DNA of 64,000 nt. Source: Chlorogloeopsis sp. ULAP01. GTDB taxonomy: Bacteria > Cyanobacteriota > Cyanobacteriia > Cyanobacteriales > Nostocaceae. Position numbers and translations under genes: made by a program. Below are positions 24,291 to 33,775 of the stretch, piece by piece. Under the pieces are notes generated by a model. It made no database searches. It was not told the DNA's origin and worked only from the letters and a program-made list of their open reading frames with translations. Position 1 is the first letter of the stretch. Every line of letters starts with the position of its first letter. The DNA is taken from assembly GCF_030381805.1 (NCBI RefSeq), contig NZ_JAUDRH010000022.1, forward strand, positions 1-64,000. Direction: 5' to 3'.

Positions 24291-26147
24291 ATGGCGCGTC
24301 GAGATCCCAAAAGTCTGAGAGCAGCTTTACCGGGAATAGTGCGGATTTTGCGGCGGTTTTCGCCCCACCTTGGCAAACAAAAGGCATTGTTAATTATGTC
24401 TTTTGTGGCACTCATGGCTGAGATTGTCTTGCATTTGCTTGAACCTTGGCCTTTAAAGTTTATTTTTGACTATATCCTTGTACCTGATTTTCGATCTCAG
24501 TCTTTGGGGATTCCTGTACTTGCACAACTTAGCCCCTTTGTTCTCCTAACAGGCTTGACACTAGCTTTAGTGGCGATCGCTTTACTTCGTGCTACTGCTG
24601 CCTACTTTAGTGTTGTGGGGATGGCGCTAGCGGCCAGCAATATACTAACTGAAATTCGCGCCGAACTCTACAGTCATCTGCAAAACCTCTCGTTGTCATT
24701 TCACCACAAAGCCAAAAGTGGCGACTTGATTACCCGCGTTACCTCAGATATCGAGCGACTGCGAGAAGTAACGGTGATGGCAGTATTACCCCTACTTGCC
24801 CACTCCCTCACCCTCATCGGCATGATTGGCGTCATGTTTTGGCTGCATTGGGAATTAGCACTGATTGCCACCGCCGTCTTTCCCCTATTTATCTTCTTCA
24901 CCATGCGCCTAACCAAACGCATCCGGCAGGTAGTGCGATCGCAGCGTCAGCGTGAAGGGGCAATGGCTGCAACAGCAGCAGAGTCTATCGGAGCAATTAA
25001 AATTGTGCAAGCGCTTTCCCTACAAGATATGCTGGAGCGTACTTTTTCCAGCCATAACCGTCAAAGCTTAAAAGAAAGTGCCAAAGCCCAAAAACTGGCA
25101 GCAGGGTTAGAGCGGATGGTAGAACTGTTGGTGGGGCTTGTGACTGCTTTAGTATTGTGGCGCGGTGTACAGCTAGTGTTGGGAAAAGCAATCACACCAG
25201 GAGATTTGCTTGTATTTGTCAACTATCTCAGAATCGCCTTTAAGCCGATGCGGCAACTCGCCAAATACACCGGGCAAATTGCCAAAGCTACTGCTTCTGG
25301 CGAGCGTATTCTAGATGTACTAGATACTGCACCTGACATCAGTGATTCCCGTGGGGCAATAGATGCACCACCTTTGCAGGGAGCCGTGCGGTTTGAAAAT
25401 GTCACCTTTGCCTATGAGCCAACAAAGGGAATTTTGCATAACGTCAGTTTTGAGGTAGAGCCAGGACAGCATATTGCCTTAGTAGGGCCATCTGGTGGTG
25501 GTAAATCCACGCTTGTAAGTTTGCTGTTGCGCCTTTACGATCCCCTCGAAGGACAAATTTTAGTCGATGGACACGATCTACGCGAGTACAAGCTGCAATC
25601 GCTCCGACAGCAAATTAGTGTGGTGTTACAAGATACCCTTTTATTTGCGGCTAGTGTAAAAGATAACATTTCTTACGGTTGCTTGGGGGCTTCTGAGCGA
25701 GCAATCGAACAAGCTGCCCGTCTGGCAAATGCTCATAATTTCATCATGGCATTGCCCCAAGGCTACAATACAATTCTGGGTGAGAGAGGAGCAACTCTTT
25801 CTGGAGGACAAAGGCAACGCATTTCCATTGCCCGTGCTGCCATTCGTCAAGCTCCGATCGTGATTTTAGATGAGCCTACCACTGGCTTAGACAATGAAAA
25901 CGAACACGCTGTCAACGAAGCACTGGAACGCCTGACTGAGGGATACACCACTTTTTTAATTTCTCACAATCTCAGAGCCGCCCAAAAAGCCGATTTGATT
26001 CTTTATATCGAAGGCGGACAGATTTTAGAGCAGGGTACGCATGCACAACTGCTGCGTTTGGGCGGAAGATACGCCGCGATGTATGCCTTAAAATCTGCGA
26101 TCGCCGAAAATTCCCACGAGGATGATGCATATGCACTCGGAGCATGA
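24291..26147 (+). CDS. MsbA-type ABC exporter (fused permease and ATPase)
   Basis: A 618-residue half-transporter that would work as a homodimer. About six membrane helices lie in residues ~35-310. The ATPase domain has Walker A (GPSGGGKST, ~400), signature (LSGGQRQRISIARA, ~502) and Walker B (PIVILDEPT, ~521), then the H-loop (FLISHNL). This class flips lipid-linked glycans, glycolipids or peptides across the inner membrane. Embedded among four glycosyltransferases, a glycan or glycolipid cargo is the best inference. It starts three bases after the GT2 gene. Confidence 0.93.
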   Translation: MARRDPKSLRAALPGIVRILRRFSPHLGKQKALLIMSFVALMAEIVLHLLEPWPLKFIFDYILVPDFRSQSLGIPVLAQLSPFVLLTGLTLALVAIALLRATAAYFSVVGMALAASNILTEIRAELYSHLQNLSLSFHHKAKSGDLITRVTSDIERLREVTVMAVLPLLAHSLTLIGMIGVMFWLHWELALIATAVFPLFIFFTMRLTKRIRQVVRSQRQREGAMAATAAESIGAIKIVQALSLQDMLERTFSSHNRQSLKESAKAQKLAAGLERMVELLVGLVTALVLWRGVQLVLGKAITPGDLLVFVNYLRIAFKPMRQLAKYTGQIAKATASGERILDVLDTAPDISDSRGAIDAPPLQGAVRFENVTFAYEPTKGILHNVSFEVEPGQHIALVGPSGGGKSTLVSLLLRLYDPLEGQILVDGHDLREYKLQSLRQQISVVLQDTLLFAASVKDNISYGCLGASERAIEQAARLANAHNFIMALPQGYNTILGERGATLSGGQRQRISIARAAIRQAPIVILDEPTTGLDNENEHAVNEALERLTEGYTTFLISHNLRAAQKADLILYIEGGQILEQGTHAQLLRLGGRYAAMYALKSAIAENSHEDDAYALGA

Positions 26148-27345
26148 TAGTAAGGCTCTTAGGAGTTCTCCCACAATTGACTCAACCCGCGTGATTTTGG
26201 TACGTCACGCTCAAAGTACCTACAATGCCCAAAAGCGTTACCAGGGAAGTTGTAATGACTCAGTGTTGACTGAGAAAGGGCGTAGCGATGCTTACCAAAC
26301 TGGTATTGCTCTCAGGGGTAGGAGTATAGATGTAATTTATACAAGTCCTTTATTGCGAACTTTAGAAACTACACTTGAGATTTTAGACGGACTCCAAGAA
26401 AGATACAAAAGAATTCTTTTGCCTCCGATTGATTCATCTCCTCTGCTCAAAGAAATTGATATGCCCGCATGGCAGGGACTTACGTACAAATACGTACAAG
26501 AACACTTTGCAGACGACTATCGCTGCTGGAAGGAACGACCACATGAGTTTCAAATGACACAACAGCAACAGGAAAGACAATTAGAAAAAGGAGGAGTAGC
26601 AGTTGCCAAGCAGTGCTTCCCCGTACTAGAGTTGTATGATCGCGCTCGTAAATTCTGGCGAGAAATCCTACCGTTACATATCGGCAAAACAATTCTGATT
26701 GTGAGCCACAGTGGCACGATTAGAGCGTTGATTGGTACTGCGATCGCTTCAGAATCCAAGCAATACCATGTCTTCCAACAATCAAACTGTGGTATCAGCA
26801 TCCTAAATTTTCCCACGTTAAATTATCAGCAAGGGCAACTTGAAGCAATGAATCTTACTACCCATCTGGGTGAAGTTTTGCCTAAGCTAAAGGACGGCAA
26901 ACAAGGTTTGCGTTTACTTCTAGTACCAGCTACTGAAAAAGCCCCAAATTCAATTCAGAAACTAGCTGAACGCCTTCAAACAGTACCGATTGACTTCAGT
27001 CTCAGCAGCGATTTAGAAAATTCTCAACAAACTGCCAAACAACTACTTAAAAATCATCCCAAAGCAGTACAACTTCAAGTTTTACGGCAAGATTTTCTCC
27101 AGCTTTGGCAACAAACGCTCCTATCTGAGCGTACCGTAATGTCAGCAAACGACACATACTCCACTCATCTGATCACCGCGTTAGTAGTGGCTTCTTTCTC
27201 TATGATTCAGAAGATGCTGACTCAAGTATTAGGTACTTCACTCCAGTGTTTGCAACTAGTTCCCAACACTCTCAGCGTTATTTACTACCCTCTAAAAATG
27301 CGTACCCCTGTGTTGCAAGCGATGAATATTGCTGATAGTCATTAG
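26122..27345 (+). CDS. Histidine phosphatase (phosphoglycerate-mutase-like) with degenerate second half
   Basis: A 407-residue protein. Residues ~24-230 are a branch-1 histidine phosphatase: VRHAQSTYNAQ (catalytic His), Y-T-SPLLRTLET, EIDMPAWQGLTYKY and VSHSGTIRALIG (second His). Residues ~250-395 look like a decayed copy of the same fold (LRLLLVPATEKAPNSIQKLA and onward) without the RHG motif. It overlaps the ABC gene by 26 bp, so it is translationally coupled. It could remove phosphate from a sugar-phosphate or polyprenyl-phosphate intermediate, but that is inference. Confidence 0.87.
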   Translation: MMHMHSEHDSKALRSSPTIDSTRVILVRHAQSTYNAQKRYQGSCNDSVLTEKGRSDAYQTGIALRGRSIDVIYTSPLLRTLETTLEILDGLQERYKRILLPPIDSSPLLKEIDMPAWQGLTYKYVQEHFADDYRCWKERPHEFQMTQQQQERQLEKGGVAVAKQCFPVLELYDRARKFWREILPLHIGKTILIVSHSGTIRALIGTAIASESKQYHVFQQSNCGISILNFPTLNYQQGQLEAMNLTTHLGEVLPKLKDGKQGLRLLLVPATEKAPNSIQKLAERLQTVPIDFSLSSDLENSQQTAKQLLKNHPKAVQLQVLRQDFLQLWQQTLLSERTVMSANDTYSTHLITALVVASFSMIQKMLTQVLGTSLQCLQLVPNTLSVIYYPLKMRTPVLQAMNIADSH

Positions 27346-27496
27346 TTATTAGTTAGTAGGGGCGGCTTTTATGGATGATCTTTCGCTGATATTGACAATT
27401 TATCTTTTAAACCCGCCCGTACTACTGTCCCTGTTCCCTATTTTCATCTCAGATAGTAGATAGTAGTTAGTGATTATTCTTCCTCATTACTAACTT
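27346..27496. repeat. Intergenic repeats inside the glycan cluster
   Basis: Contains a GACAATTTATCTTTTAAACC word (inverse of that near 15240), and TAGT/TTAG short repeats. No gene seen. It separates the ABC/phosphatase pair from the epimerase and may carry a promoter. Confidence 0.45.
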
Positions 27497-28486
27497 ATGA
27501 AAATACTAGTCACTGGTGTTGCTGGCTTCATTGGTTTTCATCTGGCACAACGTCTTTTAGCAGAAGGAATGGAGGTTTATGGCATTGACAATTTGAATGA
27601 TTATTACGATGTCAACTTGAAAAAAGCTCGCTTGGCTCAACTTGAACCCCAATCCGGATTCACTTTTGAATTTCTAGATTTAAGCGATCGCCCTACCACT
27701 GCTGCACTATTCCAAAACCAAACCTTTGACTGTGTTATACACTTAGCAGCCCAAGCTGGAGTTCGCTATTCTTTACAAAATCCCTTTGCCTACGCAGACA
27801 GTAACCTCTCAGGGTTTTTAAATATACTAGAAGGTTGTCGCCATCATCAAATTAATCATTTAGTTTTTGCTTCCTCTAGTTCTGTCTACGGTGCCAATAC
27901 CAAAGTTCCTTTTACTACCAGTGATAACGTTGATCATCCTATTTCACTCTACGCTGCTACCAAAAAGGCGAACGAGTTGATGGCTCATGCTTACAGCCAT
28001 CTGTATAACTTGCCAACAACAGGATTACGCTTTTTTACGGTGTACGGCCCTTGGGGACGCCCCGACATGGCATACTTTAAATTTGTGCGGGCAGTTGCTA
28101 CCAACCAGCCAATTGATGTTTACAACTATGGCAATATGCAAAGGGACTTCACCTACATTGATGATGTCACTGAAGGGCTAGTTCGAGTCATGCACAAACC
28201 GCCTTTAGCTGATAATCAAACTACTTCCATTAGCAAAGCGCCTTACAAGCTCTACAACATTGGTAACAACAGCCCCGTAGAGTTAATGAGGTTTATTGAA
28301 GTGATCGAAAAAGTGCTGGGTAAGGAAGCCAAAAAGAACTTGCTACCCATGCAGCCAGGTGATGTTTACTCTACCTATGCTGACGTTGATGATTTGATAC
28401 AAGATGTAGGCTTTAAACCCGCAACTCCGATTGAACAAGGCATAGAACGCTTTGTGCAATGGTATCGAGACTATTACGGTTATTAA
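27497..28486 (+). CDS. NAD-dependent sugar epimerase, UDP-glucuronate 4-epimerase type
   Basis: A 329-residue extended short-chain dehydrogenase. The NAD loop is VTGVAGFIGFHLAQRL (GxxGxxG), the catalytic set is ASSSSVYGA and SLYAATKKANE (Ser/Tyr/Lys), and the start EVYGIDNLNDYYDVNLKKAR is typical of UDP-glucuronate 4-epimerases (CapI-like). These make UDP-galacturonate for surface glycans. Specificity is family-based. It is in the plus-strand glycan cluster and 18 bp before the porin gene. Confidence 0.88.
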   Translation: MKILVTGVAGFIGFHLAQRLLAEGMEVYGIDNLNDYYDVNLKKARLAQLEPQSGFTFEFLDLSDRPTTAALFQNQTFDCVIHLAAQAGVRYSLQNPFAYADSNLSGFLNILEGCRHHQINHLVFASSSSVYGANTKVPFTTSDNVDHPISLYAATKKANELMAHAYSHLYNLPTTGLRFFTVYGPWGRPDMAYFKFVRAVATNQPIDVYNYGNMQRDFTYIDDVTEGLVRVMHKPPLADNQTTSISKAPYKLYNIGNNSPVELMRFIEVIEKVLGKEAKKNLLPMQPGDVYSTYADVDDLIQDVGFKPATPIEQGIERFVQWYRDYYGY

Positions 28487-28504
28487 AAAAATATTCCGAG
28501 GCGG

Positions 28505-30097
28505 ATGAATAAGCAATCTCGGTCGAAAAATGTCTGGAATGTCTGCTATTTTGGCTTTACTTTTACAATTATCTTTGCAGTTGCAGGTAGGGCTTTTGGT
28601 AACGAAGTTCCACCTGCTCTATTTTTTGATCGTAACATTAATCATGCCGATTCTCTAGCCAAAATTAATACTGTTTCTGAACTAGCAGAAATCAAACCAA
28701 CTGACTGGACTTTTCAATCTCTGAAATCTTTGGTAGAGCGTTACGGTGTGGTTGCAGGTAACTCTACCTTTGGTGGCAACCAAACCACGACTCGCTATGA
28801 ATTTGCTGCTGTTCTTGCCATAACAACAGATTATATTAGCAAACTGATCAGCGCAAAAAATACTAACCTAACTTACCACAAAGACTTGGAAACTCTCAAG
28901 CGGTTGCAAGCAGATTTTGCAACAGAACTAGAGGTTCTTCAAGGGCGATTAGACAATTTGGAAAATCGTGTCGAGAAAATCCAACAGCAACAGTTTTCTA
29001 CAACCACTAAATTTGAGGGAGAAGTTCTTTTTGCTGTCTCTGGAGTCGGCAGTGGTGAAAAAATCGGTGATAGCAGCGATCGCATCGACAGCAATCTTAC
29101 CTTGAGCAGTCGTACACGCCTAACTTTCGATACGAGTTTTACTGGTAAGGATCGTCTGCGAGTTCGCCTACAAGCCAGTAATCTCCCTGGAATAGATGAT
29201 GCGACGGGAACTGATATGGCTCGTTTAGCCTTTCAAAGTGACAGCGATAATCAATTTGAACTGAGCACTTTGGAATATCGCTTTCCAATTGGGGAACAAG
29301 CTATGGTTTATCTAGAAGCCGAAGGCGGCGATTTAGATGATTTTTTTACTGATACGCTTAATCCCTTTTTCAGTAGTAGCAGTCGTGGTTCTATTTCTCG
29401 TTTTGCCCAGCGCAACCCAATTTATCGCCAAGGAGGAGGTGCTGGAGTCGGGCTGCTCTACGATTTAAGTGAATCAATCAGCTGGAGTTTGGGCTATTTG
29501 AGTGACGATGTTAACGAGCCGGAAGTGGGGTTTGGTGGAGAAGAATATGGGGCGATCGCTCAACTAACTCTCGAACCAATTGAAGATTTCAAAGTTGGTT
29601 TTACTTACATCCACTCTTACAACAGCCTTGATACGGGAACTGGTAGCCGCCGTGCCAACGATCCTTTTGATGATAACAGTGATGCTATTGTTGCAGACTC
29701 TTTCGGGTTGGAATTGACGACTGCGGTGAGTCAGAGCCTAACCGTCTCTGGTTGGCTTGGCTTCACCCATGCCACAGCCACAGATTTACCGAGCAACCCA
29801 GAAGCAGATATTTTTAACTGGGCTCTCACTGTCGCTTTTGTCGATCTAGGCAGAGAAAACAACGTTGCCGGCATAGCGATCGGGCAACCACCCAAAGTAA
29901 CTAGCAATGAGTTTGAGATTGCAGCTCAATCATACGAAGATGAAGACACTGCTCTTCATTTAGAAGCCTTCTACCGTTTCCAAGTTAATGACAATATTGC
30001 TATTACTCCAGGGCTTTTGGTAATTACTAACCCAGAGCACGATCGCGATAACAGCACAATCTATGTCGGCACAATTCGTACAACTTTCCGCTTTTAA
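28505..30097 (+). CDS. Outer-membrane porin with SLH domain (iron-uptake/OprB-like cyanobacterial porin)
   Basis: A 530-residue protein with a signal peptide (VCYFGFTFTIIFAVAGRAFG). It has one SLH domain (~60-110, PTDWTFQSLKSLVERYGVVA), a coiled-coil (~125-158, LEVLQGRLDNLENRVEKIQQ) and a beta-barrel with aromatic-ended strands finishing TIRTTFRF. This SLH-coil-barrel order is the standard cyanobacterial outer-membrane porin. The SLH domain binds pyruvylated cell-wall glycan. Its place at the end of a glycan cluster may be incidental or reflect a joint surface role. Confidence 0.9.
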   Translation: MNKQSRSKNVWNVCYFGFTFTIIFAVAGRAFGNEVPPALFFDRNINHADSLAKINTVSELAEIKPTDWTFQSLKSLVERYGVVAGNSTFGGNQTTTRYEFAAVLAITTDYISKLISAKNTNLTYHKDLETLKRLQADFATELEVLQGRLDNLENRVEKIQQQQFSTTTKFEGEVLFAVSGVGSGEKIGDSSDRIDSNLTLSSRTRLTFDTSFTGKDRLRVRLQASNLPGIDDATGTDMARLAFQSDSDNQFELSTLEYRFPIGEQAMVYLEAEGGDLDDFFTDTLNPFFSSSSRGSISRFAQRNPIYRQGGGAGVGLLYDLSESISWSLGYLSDDVNEPEVGFGGEEYGAIAQLTLEPIEDFKVGFTYIHSYNSLDTGTGSRRANDPFDDNSDAIVADSFGLELTTAVSQSLTVSGWLGFTHATATDLPSNPEADIFNWALTVAFVDLGRENNVAGIAIGQPPKVTSNEFEIAAQSYEDEDTALHLEAFYRFQVNDNIAITPGLLVITNPEHDRDNSTIYVGTIRTTFRF

Positions 30098-30135
30098 TCA
30101 CTGTCTTTTGCCCAATCCTCAGCACTAGTCCTCAA

Positions 30136-30939
30136 TCACCTTTTACAAGCCTCTCCCTCAGGAGTAGCATCAGGATAAAACGTAATAATTGCCTGTTCTT
30201 TCTTAACAAAAACGGTAGGGAAAGTTTTACCTGTTTCCCAATCCTGCACATTATAAATACAAGCTCCTGATCTATTTCCTTGGAGTTTAAAAATTTTAGT
30301 TGCATCTAAAAGAATTTCTTGGGCGTTGCTAAGGTAACCATAGCCTTTAATCTCATCTTTAACTATGCGATCGCCCTGTTGAATTATGACTCCCATCGTA
30401 TAAATTACACCAGGAACTACTTCACCTCGTGCTTGATTGTTGGGAAGACGTCCACCAATTCCCTGACTTTGTAACTGCAAATATCTGCCGTAAAAATGTA
30501 GGCCACCTATATCATTTTCGTTATATATTTCGCCACAAAAAATGTGTTCAAAGCCTCTTCTTTGAAACCAAATAGTAGTTAAATCTTGTAAAAATTCAGA
30601 TTTTTCTCTCCGCCCCGAACGCAATTCACCGCCACTAACTTTTTGAAGTTTTTCTAACACATCTGGATAATAGGATAAAAGCTGTTGAAATTGACTAGGT
30701 TTGACTCTCGTACCAACAGAACCACAGATATTAAGAACTGCTTGATCAAATGCATTTAGTTTTGGTGGTGGAGGTGAAATATCTAACTGCTGCTTGGGAG
30801 GAAACCTCAGAGGGACTGGGTTATCTTCGTTATCAAAAAAAGGCAGAAACTTGTTATCTTGTTGTTGCGCTTCGACTGAATTAGTTAACAAAATTGGAAA
30901 AGCTAGCAACAAAATAAATATTTCTATTTTTAACAACAT
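30136..30939 (-). CDS. Secreted hypothetical protein
   Basis: A 267-residue protein with a signal peptide (IEIFILLLAFPILLTNSVEA, ~5-24) and a proline-rich start of the mature part (QQLDISPPPPKLNAF). No domain is recognised. Four Cys in the mature part (ICGSV, FCGEI, ACIYN, EACKR) could form disulphides. It would be periplasmic or extracellular. It ends convergently with the porin, 38 bp away. Confidence 0.75.
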   Translation of the reverse strand: MLLKIEIFILLLAFPILLTNSVEAQQQDNKFLPFFDNEDNPVPLRFPPKQQLDISPPPPKLNAFDQAVLNICGSVGTRVKPSQFQQLLSYYPDVLEKLQKVSGGELRSGRREKSEFLQDLTTIWFQRRGFEHIFCGEIYNENDIGGLHFYGRYLQLQSQGIGGRLPNNQARGEVVPGVIYTMGVIIQQGDRIVKDEIKGYGYLSNAQEILLDATKIFKLQGNRSGACIYNVQDWETGKTFPTVFVKKEQAIITFYPDATPEGEACKR

Positions 30940-31139
30940 AACAACTTAGTCAGTCAGTGAATATAATTAAACTTAAAATGCCAAATTATGAAGCCATACT
31001 AGGAAGGAAAGTTTACCTTATGCCCTCTGATACCAATTTTGAATTTTAGATTAGGGTGCAAATAACTCTTCACGATTTTACATCCAGAATGTTATAAATG
31101 ACACAATAAGTATTGTCCATTTTACTGCCAATTAAAATT

Positions 31140-31367
31140 ATGTTTAACAAAGGAAATATGGGATTGTTGTTTATAGTATTCTTAATATTTGTAGGTTTTG
31201 GCGATGGCTTCTTGCCAAAACCATTGAGTACTGTTAGCTTGCAAACTCGAACAGCAATTAATAACACTGTAATCGGATTGTTTCCTAAGTGGAATCCAAA
31301 AACTAATCCTTACAAACGCACGGAGAAGGCACTGGAAAATAGTGAAAATGGTAGAAATAAGAAATAA
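31140..31367 (+). CDS. Small membrane-anchored hypothetical protein
   Basis: A 75-residue protein from the ATG at 31140. One hydrophobic helix (GLLFIVFLIFVGFGDGFLP) is followed by a hydrophilic tail with WNPKTNPYKRTEKALENSE. The helix-plus-tail pattern and the LPKPLSTVS / NPYKRTE words look like a conserved small cyanobacterial protein rather than a chance frame, but I cannot name it. Upstream (30940-31139) no other gene is visible. Confidence 0.5.
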   Translation: MFNKGNMGLLFIVFLIFVGFGDGFLPKPLSTVSLQTRTAINNTVIGLFPKWNPKTNPYKRTEKALENSENGRNKK

Positions 31368-31472
31368 GTCCACTGCACACAACTGAGAAACTTAATACAT
31401 TAGTGTTATCAAGACAAAATGGGAATATTCTAAGTTCTAAATTCTGAATTCTGTGTTCTTCTTCAATATCTC

Positions 31473-31500
31473 AAAAAATAACCTCCCCTATGCGAGGAGG
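31473..31500 (-). terminator. Rho-independent terminator of mraY
   Basis: On the minus strand CCTCCTCGCATAGGGGAGGT folds as a hairpin (31482-31500) and is followed by TTATTTTTTGA (31471-31481). It lies 29 bp past the mraY stop. Confidence 0.75.
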
Positions 31501-31528
31501 CGGCTGAATTTGATTTAAAACCTCAAAA

Positions 31529-32623
31529 TTAAGCAATTGCCAAACATATTGCAGCTAAAATAGCATTGATCAGGTAGAAAGCAGTAACAACTTGCAGTTC
31601 TGACCAGCCAGAAAGTTCCAGATGGTGATGTAAAGGAGCCATTTTGAATAAACGCTTTCCTTTACCATCAGGCCCCTTGGTTGCTTTGTAGTAGCTAACC
31701 TGTGCCATGACAGAAAGAGTTTCTACAAAGAAAATACCACTGAGAATAAATAATATAACTAAGCTGTTAGTCAGCAATCCTACTGCTGCCAAAGCACCTC
31801 CCAGTGCTAAAGAACCAGTATCCCCCATGAAAATACGGGCAGGATTGCGATTGTGTGCCAAAAACCCTAAGCAACTACCGCTCAAGGCAGCACAGAAAAT
31901 CATCATTCCCAGCGAAGCTGGAGCAACGAGCACACCTAATGCCAATAATGCGATCGCTACCGTTCCTCCTGCTAAACCATCGATGCCATCTGTTAAATTA
32001 GTAGCATTACTTTCTGCCACCAATACAAAACCAGCAAAAGGCCAAAATAAAAAGCCTAAAGGTATAGATAAACCAAAAGGTAAAGCAATATTTGTAATAT
32101 TAGAAGGCTGATTAAACATTAACCATAGACAGAACATAGCCGCAAAACTAATTTGGAGAACTAGTTTTGTCCTTGGAGAAATACCTTTATTGGACTTGCG
32201 ACGTAAAATCTGCCAGTCGTCGAGCCAACCAATAAAACCATAACTCAGTGTTAATGCAGAAACAGCCAATACTTGTGTATTAAAATTAGACAATATACAA
32301 GCAGCGATTACTGCTACTGGGATAAAAAATATACCCCCCATTGTTGGTGTACCCGCTTTCTTTAAATGAGCTTGAGGCCCATCTTCACGGATAATTTGCC
32401 CTGTTTTGAGTGCTTGTAGCATTGGCACTACAAAAAAACCTGCTGCTGCTGAGATTGCAGCACAGGACAACAAAGGCAGGGTGAGCGAATTGCTTTGCCA
32501 AGGCAACCGATTCGCCATTCCATCTAAAAAGAGTGCAGTAGTAGTTAGCCCTACACCTAGTAAAGAAACTAGGCCGATACCAGAAATGTTTAGCCCCTGA
32601 TCGGAAGACAATTTAGCGTCCAC
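31529..32623 (-). CDS. mraY: Phospho-N-acetylmuramoyl-pentapeptide transferase
   Basis: A 364-residue polytopic membrane enzyme that makes lipid I, the first lipid-linked step of peptidoglycan synthesis. Conserved catalytic blocks are present: KKAGTPTMGGIFF, ATNLTDGIDGLAGG, FMGDTGSLALGG and the HHHLELSGW loop. About ten hydrophobic helices are visible. It starts at GTG with GGGGAAA ahead. Length is normal for cyanobacteria. It is followed by a clear terminator, so it is probably transcribed alone. Confidence 0.97.
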   Translation of the reverse strand: MDAKLSSDQGLNISGIGLVSLLGVGLTTTALFLDGMANRLPWQSNSLTLPLLSCAAISAAAGFFVVPMLQALKTGQIIREDGPQAHLKKAGTPTMGGIFFIPVAVIAACILSNFNTQVLAVSALTLSYGFIGWLDDWQILRRKSNKGISPRTKLVLQISFAAMFCLWLMFNQPSNITNIALPFGLSIPLGFLFWPFAGFVLVAESNATNLTDGIDGLAGGTVAIALLALGVLVAPASLGMMIFCAALSGSCLGFLAHNRNPARIFMGDTGSLALGGALAAVGLLTNSLVILFILSGIFFVETLSVMAQVSYYKATKGPDGKGKRLFKMAPLHHHLELSGWSELQVVTAFYLINAILAAICLAIA

Positions 32624-32706
32624 GGATTATGTTTCCCCTCACTCCACACTTATACAGTTAGACACTTGGGATTTAGTTAAGATAGCAACCCCCCAGTTTA
32701 CACTGG

Positions 32707-32949
32707 TTATTCTTCGTCTGGAACGATGTCATCATCGTCATCAAAGTCGTAATCACCAATTCCATCCTCACCGCCCAGAAATTCGGAAATTTCTTCTTCA
32801 TTTTCTTCAGAAAAATCCTGTTCATGATTATCCCGTGCAATCAGACGACCGCTAGCTTGTAACCAATCCAAAAGTGAGGACTCTTGCTTTAATGGTATAA
32901 CGGCGGCGCGCTGGTTGCGAGGTTGTTCACGTAATGGAGAATTCAGCAT
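32707..32949 (-). CDS. DUF3134 family small acidic protein
   Basis: An 80-residue protein beginning MLNSPLREQPRNQRAAVIPL and SLLDWLQASGRLIARD, the signature of cyanobacterial DUF3134 proteins, then an extremely acidic tail (FDDDDDIVPDEE). Function unknown. It has no membrane segment. It lies upstream of mraY on the same strand with 83 bp between them. Confidence 0.85.
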   Translation of the reverse strand: MLNSPLREQPRNQRAAVIPLKQESSLLDWLQASGRLIARDNHEQDFSEENEEEISEFLGGEDGIGDYDFDDDDDIVPDEE

Positions 32950-33190
32950 ATTTGACGAAGAGAATAAGGGGTATTGTATATAGACATTAAGAGTCTATCA
33001 CTGGATACGCAAGATAGCAGTTAATCATTCAACTAATTTCTTTCTAAATCCGACTGAAATTTTTGTGATTTTTCTATTAGCGCACCAAAAGCTTAAGTCA
33101 TGTACTTATATATAGGTATGGCACCATACATGAGCTAGCAACATCTTCCTGATTGTTTAATGAAAATAATACTGTTTGAGGTAACAGGTG

Positions 33191-33775
33191 ATGATTGCAA
33201 AAGCAGCTCTTTTAGAAGCAATTGCTGGCAAGAACCGTGGACTTTTAGCAACTGAGCAGGATAAACAAGCTATCTTAATTGCGATCGCCAATTTGGAAGA
33301 TCTCAACCCCACACCACGTCCACTCGAAGCTAGCGATTTGCTCGATGGCAATTGGCGACTACTTTACACTACTAGCAAAGCTCTATTGAACCTCGACCGC
33401 TTTCCCTTATGCAAGCTTGGAGAAATTTACCAGTGTATCCGCGTCCAAACTAATAGCGTTTACAATATAGCCGAGATTTATGGATTGCCTTTACTCGAAG
33501 GTTTAGTCAGCGTTGCTGCGAAATTTGAGCCAGTTTCCCAAAGGCGCGTGCAAGTAAAATTTGAGCGTTCAATTATTGGTTTACAGCGCTTAATTAGCTA
33601 TAAGTCTTCAGAAAAATTTATCCAACAAATTGAAACTGGGCAAAAGTTTACTGCTGTTGATTTTCCTCTTAACAGTAACGAACAACAGGGATGGTTAGAT
33701 ATCACCTATCTAGATCAGGATTTGCGGATTGGCAGGGGCAACGAGGGAAGTGTATTTGTTTTGGCAAAAGCATGA
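33191..33775 (+). CDS. PAP/fibrillin family protein
   Basis: A 194-residue member of the plastid-lipid-associated protein (fibrillin) family. Family motifs seen are LLDGNWRLLYTTSKALLNLD, IAEIYGLPLLEGLVSVAAKF, GWLDITYLDQDLRIGRGNEG and the C-terminal GSVFVLAK. Fibrillins bind lipophilic compounds in thylakoids and plastoglobules and protect photosystem II. The ATG at 33191 is preferred to a GTG one codon earlier. It is monocistronic. Confidence 0.9.
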   Translation: MIAKAALLEAIAGKNRGLLATEQDKQAILIAIANLEDLNPTPRPLEASDLLDGNWRLLYTTSKALLNLDRFPLCKLGEIYQCIRVQTNSVYNIAEIYGLPLLEGLVSVAAKFEPVSQRRVQVKFERSIIGLQRLISYKSSEKFIQQIETGQKFTAVDFPLNSNEQQGWLDITYLDQDLRIGRGNEGSVFVLAKA

